Shown here: positions 35,301 through 47,916 of the stretch, piece by piece
Position numbering within the stretch: the first letter of the stretch is position 1
Layout of the letters: each line of letters opens with the position of its first letter
DNA from: Harmothoe impar
Taxonomy: Eukaryota > Annelida > Polychaeta > Phyllodocida > Polynoidae
Direction of reading: 5' to 3'
DNA length: 64,000 nt
Assembly: GCA_947462335.1 (NCBI GenBank)
Contig: OX381710.1
Location: 28,303,772-28,367,771 of the forward strand
Program-made: the position numbers and the translations under genes
Notes under the pieces: generated by a model
What the model was told of the DNA's origin: nothing
Database searches by the model: none
What the model saw: the letters and a program-made list of their open reading frames with translations, nothing else

Positions 35301-38300
35301 TTTCGTTACCACGGAGAGGTTTTATCGGCACCGCCTATGGCATAGGTAACAACCTCTGCACGAGAAAATAAACTGTACCCCAATACCAGCATTTTAAAAC
35401 TGTGTAGAACAAATAAAGCAATTGCTGTGTCTTCAGTACATTTTGTATTAAAACAATATACTCAGGGACTCATATGTTAATATATTTGCCAAATTATCCA
35501 TTTATCAAACGACAAATATAAAAGATTACAATTCATGATACAACTGGAATTATTTGTTATAGATGAAGTCTGATAAAGACACATAATGTATATTCAAAAT
35601 AAGTCGTTTGATAGATAAAAGTGACTTCAAAATAGAATATTTATAGATAAGATAAAAGTGTCAATAAAACATTGTTTATGTTTTTGTGGTTAGACCAACT
35701 ACTAGATAGCATTTTACGAAATAATGACTTATTTAAATAGCCTGTCTTGCAAAGGCAACACTAACGATTTAATAATATGCTGTCGTTTCTCCAGCTTCTG
35801 AAGAAGGTGTCCGCAAACTATGGCAAGGCGTCACCCCCGCGGTCTACAGACACATAGGTAGGTGTGGTTGTCATTAAGGTTTGTTTCAGGTCACCCGACC
35901 GACCCTACCAAAACAGGGCCGACTGTACATGTTTTTTATCCAATTTTGGAGAACATTCCGTATTTTTACCCTTTTTGGGTCTTTGGAGAGGCTGGCTAGT
36001 ACTTTCCTGTTTAAAAAAAAAAGTTTAAAAAACAAAAAAACCGACCTACTGACCCTACATTTTCTTTCCATGTTAGCTGAAACATACCTTTTTTGGGGCC
36101 TGATGCACAAATGCAGTACCTGCGAGTAACGTGTTGGTGCCACATTGCTGCATAATTCCGAGCGTATGAACTCCACAGGGCTGATGGTTACTGATACTCA
36201 GCAGTCACGGTGCTAAATTCACGTCATTGCATTAAAGCGCTATATACTGCCCTTACAGAGCTGATTAAAAAAGAGCACATATTTAATCATATCAAAGTAG
36301 ATTTCAGAAGTTGTTTCACAAAAATAATCTGATGTAGTGGTCTGTTTATGATAATGGCAATATCCGTTTCAGTGTACACCGGATGCCGAATGGGGTTTTA
36401 CGAATCGATTCGCGATGTTTTAGGAAAAAATCCCGACGGCACTTTCCCCTTCTGGTGAGTTTATATCGGTTGAGTACATTCATTAAGTACAACATGTATC
36501 ATGAGAAGGTGGACTTCCCTTTATTCAATACCAACTACCGCCGTAACCGTAAATTCCTGCGTATCGCCAGTGCGGGTTATAGGATTCTCCCAAAAATCGG
36601 GGTGCAGGTTATACAAGGGTATTCCCCTTGTGCCACTCAGACTCCCTGTGTCAAGCTGCGGGTTATATGCAAGATGCGGGTAGTACGCAGGAATTTACGG
36701 TATATAATATACAGATGGACTTATTTGTGTATTTAAGAAAAAAGAAAACCCAATATTTTATGAAATCATTAATGCTGTTTATGAAGAGACTATTTGACGT
36801 CAACTTACCAGGAAGGCCATCATCAGCGGTCTGACGGCTGGCGGCCTGGCACAGTTCATCGCGAGTCCCACGGACCTGGTCAAGGTCCAGATGCAGATGG
36901 AGGGACGACGGAGACTGGAAGGTCACCCCGCAAGGTACGGCGCATCTGTCTTTTTTAAAATTCTTTTATAGACTCAGGGAGCCTTGCTCCTAGAGTCTTA
37001 TGCGACGCCTCTGTGAGACGTTTTTCAGGGGAATTCTTTTTTTTTTCATTTTCCAAATTTATCATAGAAACATTAGGCCCATTGATCAGAAGTACACAAA
37101 ATCGGATAATTGAAGTGTTTTCCTACCCAGTGATGCAAGAAACATTCTTGTGCCCCTACTGGAACCCCCTGAAAAATGTTGCTAAAGTAGACCTATCCAA
37201 AAAACATAATTTTTCCTCACTGTAGACAAACATCAAAGTACTGCTGTAGACATTTCGTCGATTTCGGCATTTAGTGTTAAACCTATGGGAGATCTGATTT
37301 TTAGCAAGGTGAGACGCTTTTTGTCAGACCAAGATGGCATGGGAAGAGATGTGTGGACGAAAATCGAGACCACACACTATACACACACACCATACACGCA
37401 CACCATACACACACACCATACACATACACATACACCATACACACACCATACTCACACATATTACACTCACACATATTACACTCACACATATTACACTATA
37501 CACCTATTACACTCACACATATTACACTCACACATATTACACTCACACATATTACACTCACACATATTACACTCACACATATGACACTCACACATATGAC
37601 ACTCACACATATGACACTCACACATATTACACTCACACATATTACACTCACACATATTACACTCACACATATTACACTACACATATATTACACTCACACA
37701 TGTTACACTCACACATGTTACACTCACACATGTTACACTCACACATATTACACTACACACATTGCACATATAGCACTATATACAATTTATTCAAAGGAAA
37801 AACAAATCCCTGAGTCTTTTGTGATTAGGATCACACGCTAGATTTTTCATCCTGGATAGGGATTACCTCCTACCCAGCCTTACGGTGTGTATGATAAAAA
37901 AAGACCTTTAGCCTGTTTGAAATGATTTCACTAAATATATTTAGTATGAAAACCCTGCTTCTATAAGATAAGTTGTTAGAGTGCAAAATGTTGATGATTT
38001 AAGTTAATTTTTTGGTGCATATCATCTGTCATAATTTCTGGGTACATTTGTAGCCAAAGTAAAAAGTATTAAAAATTGACCTACCTACCCTAGATATTCA
38101 GACCATAGAATCTGAATTTACACAACTTTTATATTTTTTACCTCTATTTTTCTTGGCTTATCTCACACAGAGTGAAGAACACGCTTCATGCGTTCAGGAA
38201 GATCGTGGCGGAGGGCGGGGTGCGGGGGCTGTGGAAGGGCTGGGTGCCCAACGTGCAACGTGCAGCACTCGTCAACCTGGGCGGTACGTACGACTTACAA

Positions 38301-39582
38301 CTTATCTTTGCATCATCCTTTCTTGCTCAGAAGTTAGCGTGGGAACAGCTCGGTATCAGTAATGTAGTGTTTGGCTGGGATGTGTTGCTCTCATGGGTGT
38401 CTCTTCTGCAGATCTGGCCACGTATGACACAGCCAAACACCAGATCTTGAAACGGACGAGTCTCAAGGACAACTGGGTGACGCACGCCGCCGCCAGGTAA
38501 GGCCGCACGGTAGGGGGAAACAGGCAGGGGAACCCTTTAATGCTAATGCTCGAGATAGCCCTTTAACTGGTTAAGGACGGCATGAATGCCTTAAGGCATA
38601 ATGCCCTTGGTCATCATGATGCATGAATGCAGCCATAGCAAGTAACTCACCATTGCTGCATTCAAGCATCATGCCGATTCTATGGGGTTGAGACACGCCC
38701 AAAGGGTTGGCATGATGCACCAATACAGCCCTGGCGAGTTACTCGACAAATATCACCTTTAAAGGCGGCATACTGCTGTAACCCTTTAAGGATGGCATGT
38801 CGCCAAAAGGCGACAACTTTCCTCACAATGCACCAATGCAGCTGGCAAGAGGTACTCCCCAGGACTGCATTAGTGCATCATGCCGAATCTGTTTCACTTT
38901 ATGTAGGGTGGAGGGACTTGGAAATCTCAACATACTAGAACACCAAAATACATCAAATTGCACCAATTGCCTGCTTGATTTTCAAAATTTTCTTGGGGGC
39001 AAAAGATCTCAACAAATTACTAGTACTGCTGTGACATGTGATTTGCACTCATTTTGTCTCGCAACCCCTTTTCCACGCAAAGCCTCAGAATATTTGCCTT
39101 TCCCCAGTTCAGGGGGGGGTTCTCCCCACACTGCAACGACGCCGGCGGCCCGCCGCCGTCGTTTTCACTGCCGCCGGCGTCAAATTACCCTAGAATCACC
39201 GCCGGTGTCCTTTCAGCTATCTATGGGTTTTTGAATTTTTTAAATCCATCAATTAGAACCAAAGTTATTCACATTTTAGCATTTTTTTCGAAAATGAATA
39301 CATGGATGTTCACATTTTAGCACTTTTCTTTAGAAATAAATACATATCCATCAATTAGAACAGAAGATATTGCCATTTCAGCTATTTCAAGGCCTTTGCT
39401 ATGTCGACTCACCAGGTTTTTACGGTGTGATTTTTGAGTCTGTGGAGAACCCTGAGTTGTCTCATGTGTGTGTCCCTGTTTGTTTGTAGCTCGTGCTCGG
39501 GGTTGATAGCTGCCACACTGGGAACTCCTGCCGACGTCGTCAAAACAAGAATCATGAACCAACCAACCGACCAAACTGGAAG
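32306..39582 (+). CDS. SLC25A27: Mitochondrial carrier SLC25A27/UCP4, eight coding exons, 3' end missing
   Basis: Inner-membrane carrier of the SLC25 family, closest to UCP4. Exons 32306-32390, 35235-35345, 35795-35857, 36373-36454, 36812-36934, 38171-38283, 38412-38496 and 39490-39582 join in phase to about 251 codons. The three carrier signatures PX[DE]XX[KR] are all present: PLDLTK in repeat 1, PTDLVK in repeat 2 and PADVVK in repeat 3. UCP4-type blocks include [46 protein letters not shown] and [13 protein letters not shown]. About the last 55-60 residues (final two helices) of a 310-325 residue carrier are absent; no acceptable exon is seen between 39583 and the N gap at 41018 or beyond it. 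They probably fall in the gap. Introns hold many MITEs. The ATG context is AAGATGG. Confidence 0.93.
33897..33975. repeat. Right-end fragment of a G/C-tract MITE
   Basis: CCCCCACCCCCGTTGTTAAA and AAATGAAAACTC matches the right terminus of the AGGGAG family; no left end is visible. It lies in SLC25A27 intron 1. Confidence 0.5.
34641..34872. mobile_element. G/C-tract MITE, copy in SLC25A27 intron 1
   Basis: Left GGAAGTGATCATTTTTCTAA followed by a G-run, right GTTGTTAGAAACTGCTCACTCCCT after C-runs. Diverged but both termini are recognisable. Confidence 0.65.
35876..36100. mobile_element. MITE, GACCGACCCTA family, copy 2
   Basis: AAGGTTTGTTTCAGGTCACC and GACCGACCCTACCAAAAC on the left are mirrored on the right by CGACCTACTGACCCTAC, TGTTAGCTGAAACATACCTT and GGGGCCTG. 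Related to 4964-5203. It begins about 18 bases after the SLC25A27 exon 3 donor. Confidence 0.6.
36110..36250. repeat. Degenerate palindromic GCAGC repeat copy
   Basis: ATGCACAAATGCAGTACCTG CGAGTAAC followed by GCCACATTGCTGCATAATTC retains the inverted core of the dispersed family. It lies inside SLC25A27 intron 3, directly after the MITE. Confidence 0.4.
36547..36700. mobile_element. MITE with CCGTAAATTCCTGCGTA ends
   Basis: CCGTAAATTCCTGCGTA on the left and TACGCAGGAATTTACGG on the right are perfect 17-bp inverted repeats, followed by TA on the right. The interior repeats GGGTTATA and GCGGGT motifs. 154 bp in SLC25A27 intron 4. Confidence 0.8.
37371..37770. repeat. CA-rich microsatellite/minisatellite
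   Basis: Starts as ACACCATACACAC repeats, then about 20 copies of the 15-base unit ACACTCACACATATT with ATATGAC and ATGTTAC variants. It lies in SLC25A27 intron 5. Several open frames across it ([13 protein letters not shown]) are compositional. Confidence 0.92.
38560..38890. repeat. Palindromic GCAGC repeat, compound copy
   Basis: Three successive palindromic cores: ATGATGCATGAATGCAGCC paired with GCTGCATTCAAGCATCATGC, then GCATGATGCACCAATACAGC with GGCGAGTTACTCG, then ATGCACCAATGCAGC with ACTGCATTAGTGCATCATGC. Flanks CCCTTTAA recur. It is the longest copy of the family in the window, in SLC25A27 intron 7. Confidence 0.65.
39118..39452. mobile_element. MITE, GGGTTCTC family, copy 2
   Basis: Begins GGGTTCTCCCCACACTGCAA, has the CCGCCGGCG palindromes, repeated CCATCAATTAGAAC blocks, and ends TTTGAGTCTGTGGAGAACCC. 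Same layout as 1304-1664. It ends 37 bases before SLC25A27 exon 8, so it supplies sequence next to that acceptor. Confidence 0.75.
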
Positions 39583-39747
39583 GTTTGTCAACTTTTTGGT
39601 AGTATTCTTAAAAGAAAGAGAAAAAATAACATGTCTTAAACATGCAGTGCCCCCCCCCCCCTTTCTACGATAGTCCATTATTTATAAGCCACACCTCCGA
39701 ATCCTATAAAAGCCGAACAGAGTATCTGATTATGGCAATTTATGGTA

Positions 39748-40354
39748 CTGTAAAACCTCGCTGATAAGCTAACCTCCCATATAAGCCGACCCCCTACTTT
39801 TAGAAAATATTGTAACGGGAACGGGCCTGGGGCAAGGCGGGAAAACCGCCAGTCTCGCGAGGACGCGAGATCCCGCGAGGCAGCGTCCTAAACGGGGAGA
39901 CAAACTGAACTAAAATACCTTGAAGATGGACCCCAATTGTGGCACCTTCTTTTAGGCTGTGTTCTACTCCCCGATCTCTCTACATCAACATATTTATAGC
40001 CAGGAATATCAGGTAGGGTGTGCTGATCATTGTGATATAATATTTGTGTACCGTCTTTGGAAAGAATACAGTATTTTCATCTGGAAGTCAGTCAGTTGTG
40101 AGTTGTCATTTCCTACCAGTGACGTCGCCATTGGGCGAGGTCCACCCATATTTCTAGAGCTCTAAACCCTCTCATTCCCTCCCTCTGGCCTCCTATCACA
40201 ATATCATAAGCCGAATCTGGACATGGGTAACTCTAGATTATTTTATAAAAAAAACTCCCTCATAAGCCGATCCCCCATCGATGGAAACAATGCTATAAGC
40301 CGAATCAAGCCTGATATCGCCAAAAAATGTCGGCTTATCAGAGAGGTTTTACAG
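39748..40354. mobile_element. MITE with CTGTAAAACCTCGCTGATAA ends
   Basis: Left CTGTAAAACCTCGCTGATAA and right TTATCAGAGAGGTTTTACAG are inverted repeats, with TA on both sides (39746-39747, 40355-40356). Several ATAAGCCGA motifs in one orientation occur inside. 607 bp with no transposase frame. A third subfamily of the CGTATAAGCC group, downstream of SLC25A27 exon 8. Confidence 0.8.
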
Positions 40355-40495
40355 TAGTTGATATTGACACAAGCTGAGGTTGAACTGCTGACCTCACGTT
40401 ATCTTATGTACCAGGTATCTTTTATCTTTACATGATAATGTGTTGTCACGGTTAAGGTCTAACGCCAGAGGCAGAAGTCTTCTTCCGGGTAGTTA

Positions 40496-40602
40496 AGGGA
40501 GTGGTCATTTTTTAACAACAGGGGAGGTGGTGCAAAAAACCCCCGGTCAAAGAGTCGAACCCCCCCCCCCTCCCCCTCGTTGTTATAACATTATCGCTCC
40601 CT
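40496..40602. mobile_element. Short G/C-tract MITE
   Basis: AGGGAGTGGTCATTTTTTAA and CAACAGGGG at the left; CGTTGTTATAACATTATCGC and TCCCT at the right after a C-tract. Only 107 bp, so an internal-deletion derivative of the family. Confidence 0.7.
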
Positions 40603-41017
40603 GAACCTGGTTGGTAACGTCAATTAAGGCCGCAACTCAATCATCAATACCCAGTAATTATGATGCAAAAGTAGATGTTCAGAAATTGAGACAGTTGTTC
40701 AGACTCGAAGCTCCCCTTTGAATTACGATAACATGAAGGTTTTCTTGAAAGAAATAGAGGTTGAATTTCTTATGCTCCACCTCCTTAGGAAGGTTGACAT
40801 TTTATATGCCCCACCACGAACCTCCTCCCCCCACCCCCCCCCCCCCCCCCCCCGCCCTATACATTTTAGCCCGCGAGTAAAAAAAATCCTCCGTCGTCAA
40901 ATTTTTCAATCCTTAGTGATGAGAAACAACTTCTTATTTTATTTGAATGGTTTTAACTATAACCCATGTTTCAAATAATTGATAGAATCCCGTACTGTTG
41001 TTGTAAACTACAGGGCA

Positions 41018-41217
41018 NNNNNNNNNNNNNNNNNNNNNNNNNNNNNNNNNNNNNNNNNNNNNNNNNNNNNNNNNNNNNNNNNNNNNNNNNNNNNNNNNNN
41101 NNNNNNNNNNNNNNNNNNNNNNNNNNNNNNNNNNNNNNNNNNNNNNNNNNNNNNNNNNNNNNNNNNNNNNNNNNNNNNNNNNNNNNNNNNNNNNNNNNNN
41201 NNNNNNNNNNNNNNNNN
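41018..41217. other. Assembly gap of exactly 200 N
   Basis: A round-number run of N, which usually marks a gap of unknown length. It begins after GCA and ends at a run of 17 G, a plausible cause of the break. It falls between the last seen exon of SLC25A27 and the first seen exon of TFAP4, both of which lack exons. Confidence 0.97.
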
Positions 41218-42405
41218 GGGGGGGGGGGGGGGGGTAGCCTCAGGAAACGGGACGCGCGTCCCCGGGGAAGGTCACTATAATAGCCAAGTGTAGTGCTTCA
41301 CAGCTGATACTCCCCCACCCACCCACTTCTAATGATTTGGAGGGAAGGAGGGGAAATCCCCCCCCCCCCTCTATTTTGGCATGAATGAGTGTACATACTT
41401 CCTCTATATAGTCTTTATATCTGTCTTTTTTTGAAACAGGATGTACACTTTGTAGCTCTATTTATTTTTATTGAGAACATGCACACACCCATCGTATTCA
41501 TATACACTAATGCTGTACAGCCTTTGGCGGAATCCCCCTTCAGAAACCACATGACTGGTGGCATATCCTGATTCGACTTTTTACTTGGTGTATTTTGATA
41601 ATTGAGGTGAGCACGTAGTGTGCACAGGTGACTGTTAGACCCGCAGATCTTACTGCACGTCTAGTAACAGTCAGAGTGCAGTCGGCACAGGTACTCAGCC
41701 CTATATATAGGGGTGCAGGGGGGTTAACGTGAACAGTGGGTGGTATCAGGGGGTGGGAGTGGGTTGTGGCAGCTGGGGTGTGTTTGATGTGGACCAGGTC
41801 AATGTGGACACACAGTGCCACCCGGGTTTGTACAGAGCACGTGATGGCAGTCGTATGGCAGGGATGGTATGTGGGAACGGGAGTGCACTAGGGGGGAAGG
41901 AATGTAGACTGGGTTGACTCCCAGCCCCCCAACCTCCAGTACCACCACCAGCACTCATCCCCTCCCCTCCCCCTGCCATCTATCCAGACAGTGGCACCAT
42001 TGGGCTCTTGGTTGGAGTAGCATAAGCCTGGATTTTTTTGATTTTTTTTTATTATTAAAAAAATTAAAAGAACAGAATGATATGATGAGCACACAATAAT
42101 CAACCAGTAGGTGAATGAGACGTACAGCCAGACTGGCCTGCCCTGTGTCAAGCATTAATATGTACTAAGTCGCTCCCGGCTGGGCCACGTTGACGTCTAG
42201 CCGGATCACTGCTCGTGTGGTGATGCCCCACTCCCAGGTAGTGTATGGGAGGAGCAGCTCGGCAGGAGCAGGTTACCAGGTAGCACCCACCTGTGCCGCA
42301 CCCACAACCCTCCTCCAGGTGCACCCAGCTCCTCCTCCAGGTGCCCACACCACCTGCAGCACCAGGTGACTGACGGCCACGAGCAGGCAGGGCAGGGGGG
42401 GTAAA

Positions 42406-42560
42406 CCGTAGTCTGCCGTATAAGCCGCATAAGGAACTTGATGACGGTGATTTTAGTACTGTACAATTGTTCTTCTAGTACCTGTGGCTGCAGTGGATGT
42501 AGGCTTGTTTGGTATTCAATTTAAGATGAGATTGATGCGCGTACAGGCGTCTACGCTAGA
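42406..42560. mobile_element. Diverged MITE of the CGTATAAGCC family
   Basis: CCGTATAAGCCGCATAAGG, GATTTTAGTACTGTA, GGCTTGTTTGGTATTCA and TGATGCGCGTACAGGCG follow in order the landmarks of the 12889-13110 copy. Ends eroded. Confidence 0.5.
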
Positions 42561-43917
42561 TGTAGGGAGATATTTCTAAACAAAAATAACGTCTCAGCAA
42601 TGGTTAAGTGAAGCAATTGCATGCTGAGATGAGGCCAGTGAGTGTCACGAAGCCTACATAGTACATGCATGCTAGTGCCGAGAAGCAGTCTGCTGCTAGC
42701 AGGCGGATACCCAGACAATCACACCCATCCACCACTCGTGTAGTGCACCCAGCAGCCTCCTCCTCCTCCAGCACCCAGGCAGTGGCAGCACCCCCCCCCC
42801 CCCCCCCCCTCCTCCTCCTCCACCCCCTGCACATCATCGATCGGCGCCCTGTCTGGAGCGGCGTCAGTGCTGAAGGTAGGGGCCGTCTTAGAACCCCGGA
42901 GTGGTGGGGGGGGGGGGGTCTAGCACACGTGCACCGACGTGTTGTGACGGGGTATGACATTGGCTGAGTGAGTGGTCGCCAGGTGGCAAGGTTTGCCAAT
43001 GAGCAGCCTTTGAGTATCCTATGTATTGTATTCTCTATATCATGCCCTAACGCCTTTGGATATTCAGCACACAAAGCGCTGACACCCCCACCTGTATTAT
43101 ACCCCACCCACACCCCAGCCCTCACACTGAGGAGGATCAAAGTGCTGCCACCCCAACCCATACACACCCCACACGGGGGCGGCCTGCTTGTAAACTCTGC
43201 TGGTTGCATCGATTTTATACCAGTAGCTCTTGTTTCTCTTTTTGGTCTTATTTTTGACGTTGACTTTTTGTGAGTCAGTTTTTTGCGTTCGGGTGGAGTC
43301 GGGTTGGCGCCCAACTTTTTTTCAGGAGACCATGATGTCAATGACCCGGCCAGGACTGCGAGGTTACTGGGTTTTCAAGGGGTGGGTGGGATTTAAAAAT
43401 AAAATAAAAGTTTTTTTTAAAAGAAGGAACGTGCTTGTTGACACTGACACAGTTACGCCCATCACCTATGTGGGCCCAGCACGTGCTTCAGACACAGCTG
43501 CATAAAACATAGCCAACATTCCAGTCACCTCCGTGACATAACGTCATGTCATGTTAGCAGTCATGTCAACCTTCCATAATTACGTCACTCCTTTAGCGTT
43601 TCGAGGGACGCCACCACCAGACACCGTCTTTCTGGGAATCAAGTTGGCGGTGGTGGTTTCGGTGAAGGCTTCATGATTTATATACCCCCCAAGAACAGAC
43701 GCCTGTTCTGGCTAGTTTTCATGTTACATGGTACCTGGCCACTCATGTCAGAAATCATCTCTGCTGCTGCAGGTTAAGACACAAGGTACCACACCCATAG
43801 ATTATTACCACAGTTAGAATATGGTCGTACAATACATAACGACACACAACTACATGTACATATAACCCCATTTTGATATGGAGGTCGTACATATGCAATG
43901 GTGTAGAATTAGCTATT

Positions 43918-43932
43918 ATAATGATGATGATG

Positions 43933-43985
<53 letters not shown>
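43918..43985. repeat. GAT/AAT trinucleotide microsatellite
   Basis: Four to five GAT repeats run into about 18 AAT repeats. Simple repeat with no coding context. Confidence 0.95.
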
Positions 43986-43986
<1 letters not shown>

Positions 43987-46900
43987 GCAATAAAAGCATA
44001 ACACTTTTATTTCTTTATGGGACCGAGCAATAGTCCCGACATACTTCATAAATGTTGATGTCTGGTATTTTATAGGCATGTACATGCTGTCCGCACTGAC
44101 ACGCTCAGTGTGTCAGCCAAGTGGGGAGGTTTATCATTGGAATACTAAATAACACAGCCACGTGTCGGCAGTCGCATCCATTCACTGTGTAGCAACCTGC
44201 CAGGATCCATGTGCCTCTTGTGATGGCGGGTTGTTGGGCGTTGGGTTCTGCGGTCGTTCACCTCTAGGCTAACTCCCCTGTCCCAACCAATCCTCTCCCC
44301 TCCCCCCCCCCCTCCCCCCCCCCCCCCAACCACCATCATTCACCATCATTACCATGACGCCTAGGCGTGGCAGTGAAGTGTCTATCGGCCACCCTGTACC
44401 GGGGCTGTCCTCACGGGGGGAGCCGCCTCCAGAGGTAGCACTGCATCCCCCCCCCCCTCCTCCTCCTCCATGACTGGCACCGTCTATAAATAGATCCACG
44501 CTGACCCAGATCGCCGCGCACCACGCGGCGGCGGCCGGAAGCTGGGCTCGTGCTGCGGCACTGCATGGATCTAGTTACGTGTGTGTGGGGGGGGGGGGAG
44601 GGGGTGGGTCCCTGCACTAGGGTCTTCTGGGGGGGGGGGGGGTGAGGAGACGGGCACGAGCCCACAGGCAGCTCGTGCAATACGTCAGGGGATGCACCTT
44701 CTTATTCGTTAAAATCATGATGACGTAACTGGCGTAGGTTCATGACGTACGCAGTCATGTAATGATGAAGTCAGTCGTCAGAAGGCCGCACCACGATGTA
44801 TGTTTTAATGCAAATCTCATAAATCTCTGATTTGAGGGATTTGGCGGATTTTTTTGCTCTGAAACGCTTACACACAGGGGCAGTGCACGAATAGAAACCC
44901 ACGAATAGGGTGGGTAGTATTAGTAGTATGGGTGCAGGACTAGACATGGCGGCTACATGAGAAGGTGGCAGACAGACAGACATGGCACCAAACTGACAGC
45001 CCTAGTGACGTCCTGACAGCTACATGGCTGACCAGACCGGGGGGGGGGGGGGCAGACGGACAGCGGACTGACCTTCTAACCAGCTCCCCGTGTTGATGTT
45101 GGGGAGAGGAGGATGGCAGTGGGGGGGGGGGGGGGGGGGCAGACAGCTGTCCGTTACCATAGTAACGGGCCGCGACCTGAGGCAACAAGAGGCCTCAGGG
45201 AGGTGGACTTATCCAGGTCACCATGGAAACGAGCATGGCTGGCCGTGACAGCGGATCATTACGGTGTCTGGTCATGGAAGCACTGGGTGATGCCGCTGCT
45301 GCTGCTGCTGTTGGTGTTTTAGTTGATGTTGTTGTTTGTATTTTCCTGGATGTTGCTTCATGTATTAACTGTTATATTGGGACGTGACCATGGCAGCTAG
45401 GAACATGACATGGTCGTGAGGGGGGGGGGGGGATCAGCGACGGTAGTACCGCGTCACCGTGTAGCTGGCACTGGGCCAGCTGTGCACCCCCCCCCCCCCC
45501 CCCCATACACACAGATACACACACACACACACTCCTCCGTTTGACAACAAAAACAAACCGCCAGTAGCGCCATGGCGGCGGAGGCAGAACCAATCGAGAG
45601 TAGGGTAGGGAATGGGTGGGGGAGGCAGAGGAGAAATGATGATAATAACAAAAAGAGACTATGGGGAGAGGCTGAAGCGGCGGCGGCGGGTTGCGATGCT
45701 AGACGGATAAATCAAATGCCAGACGGAGTGAGTGTGTAGGTCGGACTGTCTGGCCGCCGCCGCTCGATTTAGAGACGGCAGGAATAGCGCGGGGATGGAC
45801 GTGTAAGGTGGGGGGGGGGGGGGGGGGTCTGGACAGGGAGTTCAGGTTTTTGGGTAAACAGAAATAATTCCCCAATTTTTAATTATCAGGGTGCAAATGG
45901 TACCATTGTAGAACTGTTATCAGTAGTGCTTAATGTCTTTCATCACCATTAATTAAATTTGGAATGGTGTTAGGGCAGCAGACCCATTACTCTCTGGATT
46001 AGGAAGCGGGGCCGGGCGTATCGATACCATGTACTTTCCGCTCCAGTGTGAGTGTGTGCCACCATGTCTGGCCTTAACTTGGGGCTGTTATATTGATGCC
46101 AGCTTATGGACCAATGGACCACTCCACTTTATAGCAAAGTAGTTGGCCAAGTGGCCAAAATATATTTATGGTTGATGGGGAATTCAGGGTAGCTGATACA
46201 AAGTATTATCCACATCGCCCACGATTTTCTCCAGGAGTCCCAAACATCCTGAGGCTTGTCAATCGAGTTTGCTGGGTTCTTTTTATTGCGCCATCATTGC
46301 AACCTGTGGCAACCTGGCATTGCCCAATCTAATTAACCCAGAATAAATGAAGCCGGGGTTAAACGCTGCTTATTGGCTGAGTGGTGGTGTGGAGGACGTT
46401 AATGGGGGACCCTGGAGGAGCCGGGTCACAGTTGTGCACCTCGTGGTCCTATTTATGACGATATGACCACTGTGACTTTGCCGAGAAGTTACATGACGAC
46501 CAGCTGGCCATCTCGTAAAACACCCCCTATCGGAGACATGGAAGTGGTTTGGGGGGGGGGGGGGGAGGGGGCGTCACCGCTGGGTGTTGGGAGATTCGCT
46601 GGGGTCTAGTATTCTCGTGTCGGCTAGATGGGAAAGCAGACCCATGATAAAATGACGGCCGCAGCCCGCATACCTCGCCGTATTATAACTGCCCGCATAC
46701 CAACCTATTTGTCTTGGGTGGCTGTGCTTTGTGGTAGCGATGGCTGGCTGCCTGGTAGTGGGGCTGGGGGGGGGGGGGTCGTGCTATGTGGAACAGACAC
46801 CGCTGTGAATTCCTGCCCACTGCTCGGTGGAATCTGCTACTGAAGCAAGGCCGTTTATATTAAGACCTAGTGGTGGAATAACATTGATTACATTGATCTT

Positions 46901-47916
46901 TTTTCTTCCTTTTTTTTTCAAAGAAATTTCTTTCAAAGGTGAATAACATTGTTGGTATTTTAGTAGCCTTGGGTGTCTTTGAAACCGGTGCACCAGACAC
47001 TGGTCTGGGTGTGAATTGCTGTGAAGAAAGTAACACTAGCCTCGGTCTCAAGGTCAGGTGGGGTTTCTTTACTGTTTCCCCCTCACCCACCCCGACACCT
47101 TCTGTGAGACACCACCGTCTGAGATGGTGGCCTAGACCTGACCACATACAGATAAATGTGCTGACGAGAATCATGGACAATGTTGTGGTGGAGGGGTGGC
47201 GCCATCCAGACTACAAAAGTATACAGACCTGGCAGACTTCATACCCACCCTGTTCCGAGAACTCTCGTGTAATGTTTAGAGACTACAACTGTGAAAAAGA
47301 GTTTTTACGAAAGAAAAGGTTGGGGGGGGGGGGGTTATTGATGGATGTTGCATACCAGTGATCGGGGGGGGGGGGGCTGGTAATATGAGGGCCACATGTA
47401 TGTTCAGCCCACCCACAGAAAGTATGTGGCAAAGGAAAAGCAAGGGGGTATGCATGGGTGCCATTCCTGACCCTAAATGACAGGAATTTTGGCAACAGGG
47501 TGGGTTGGAAGCAAGCCTGGGAAGTCGTTTGGGCGTGCATGGCAGACTGGAGTGTGGATGTTACAACTTAGCTTTCATGCCTTGCCTTTTGGAATGTTCA
47601 GTTAGCGTGAGTAATGCAGGCGGTATGTGTCACCGGTTACCCCATCCCACCCTCTTACCTGAAAGTTCTATTAATAGTGGTACTTTCTGAGTTTAATCAG
47701 AAAAAGACCTAGAAAACATAACCGGGCTTTTGCAAATATTTAATGGGGGGAAGTTAGATGAAAAAGTGGTCAAAGCAGAAGAACACGTTGTAAAATTTGA
47801 TATACATGTTTTGTTCTGATGTCGTGTGATTTGTACGTGTATATGTCTACCCCCGTGTCTTGATGTATAAGTTACCATACACCATGCTAACCGCGTGTGT
47901 TTGCTCTTTCCTCCAG

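Larger units (their letters stand above)
41218..47370. other. Gene-poor tract dense in poly(G)/poly(C)
   Basis: No exon supported. At least a dozen homopolymer G or C tracts of 10 or more bases occur, for example near 41218, 42786, 44300, 44590, 44630, 45041, 45121, 45487, 45810, 46551, 46766 and 47323. Many are next to CTCCTCCTCC or GTGTGT strings. Open frames here (Gly-, Pro- or Ser-rich) follow the base composition. It probably includes TFAP4 5' flank or intron. Confidence 0.6.

Noticed and set aside
37334..37841. His/Tyr/Thr-rich frames of about 160 codons
   Set aside because: Translation of the ACACTCACACATATT repeat.
40412..40490. Segment after TTATGTACCAG considered as SLC25A27 exon 9 (YLLSLHDNVLSRL)
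   Set aside because: Phase is possible, but the peptide does not match the expected sequence after QTGR and soon hits a stop without carrier helices.
42604..43341. 245-codon minus-strand frame
   Set aside because: Crosses two poly(C) tracts and low-complexity CTCCTCC DNA; no family resemblance and no splice or start support.
43320..43400. GYWVFKGWV-like translation considered as the missing SLC25A27 exon
   Set aside because: Only a few residues resemble the G-LWKGWLP carrier motif; flanking sequence breaks down at once and the expected RMTPWS-type segment does not follow.
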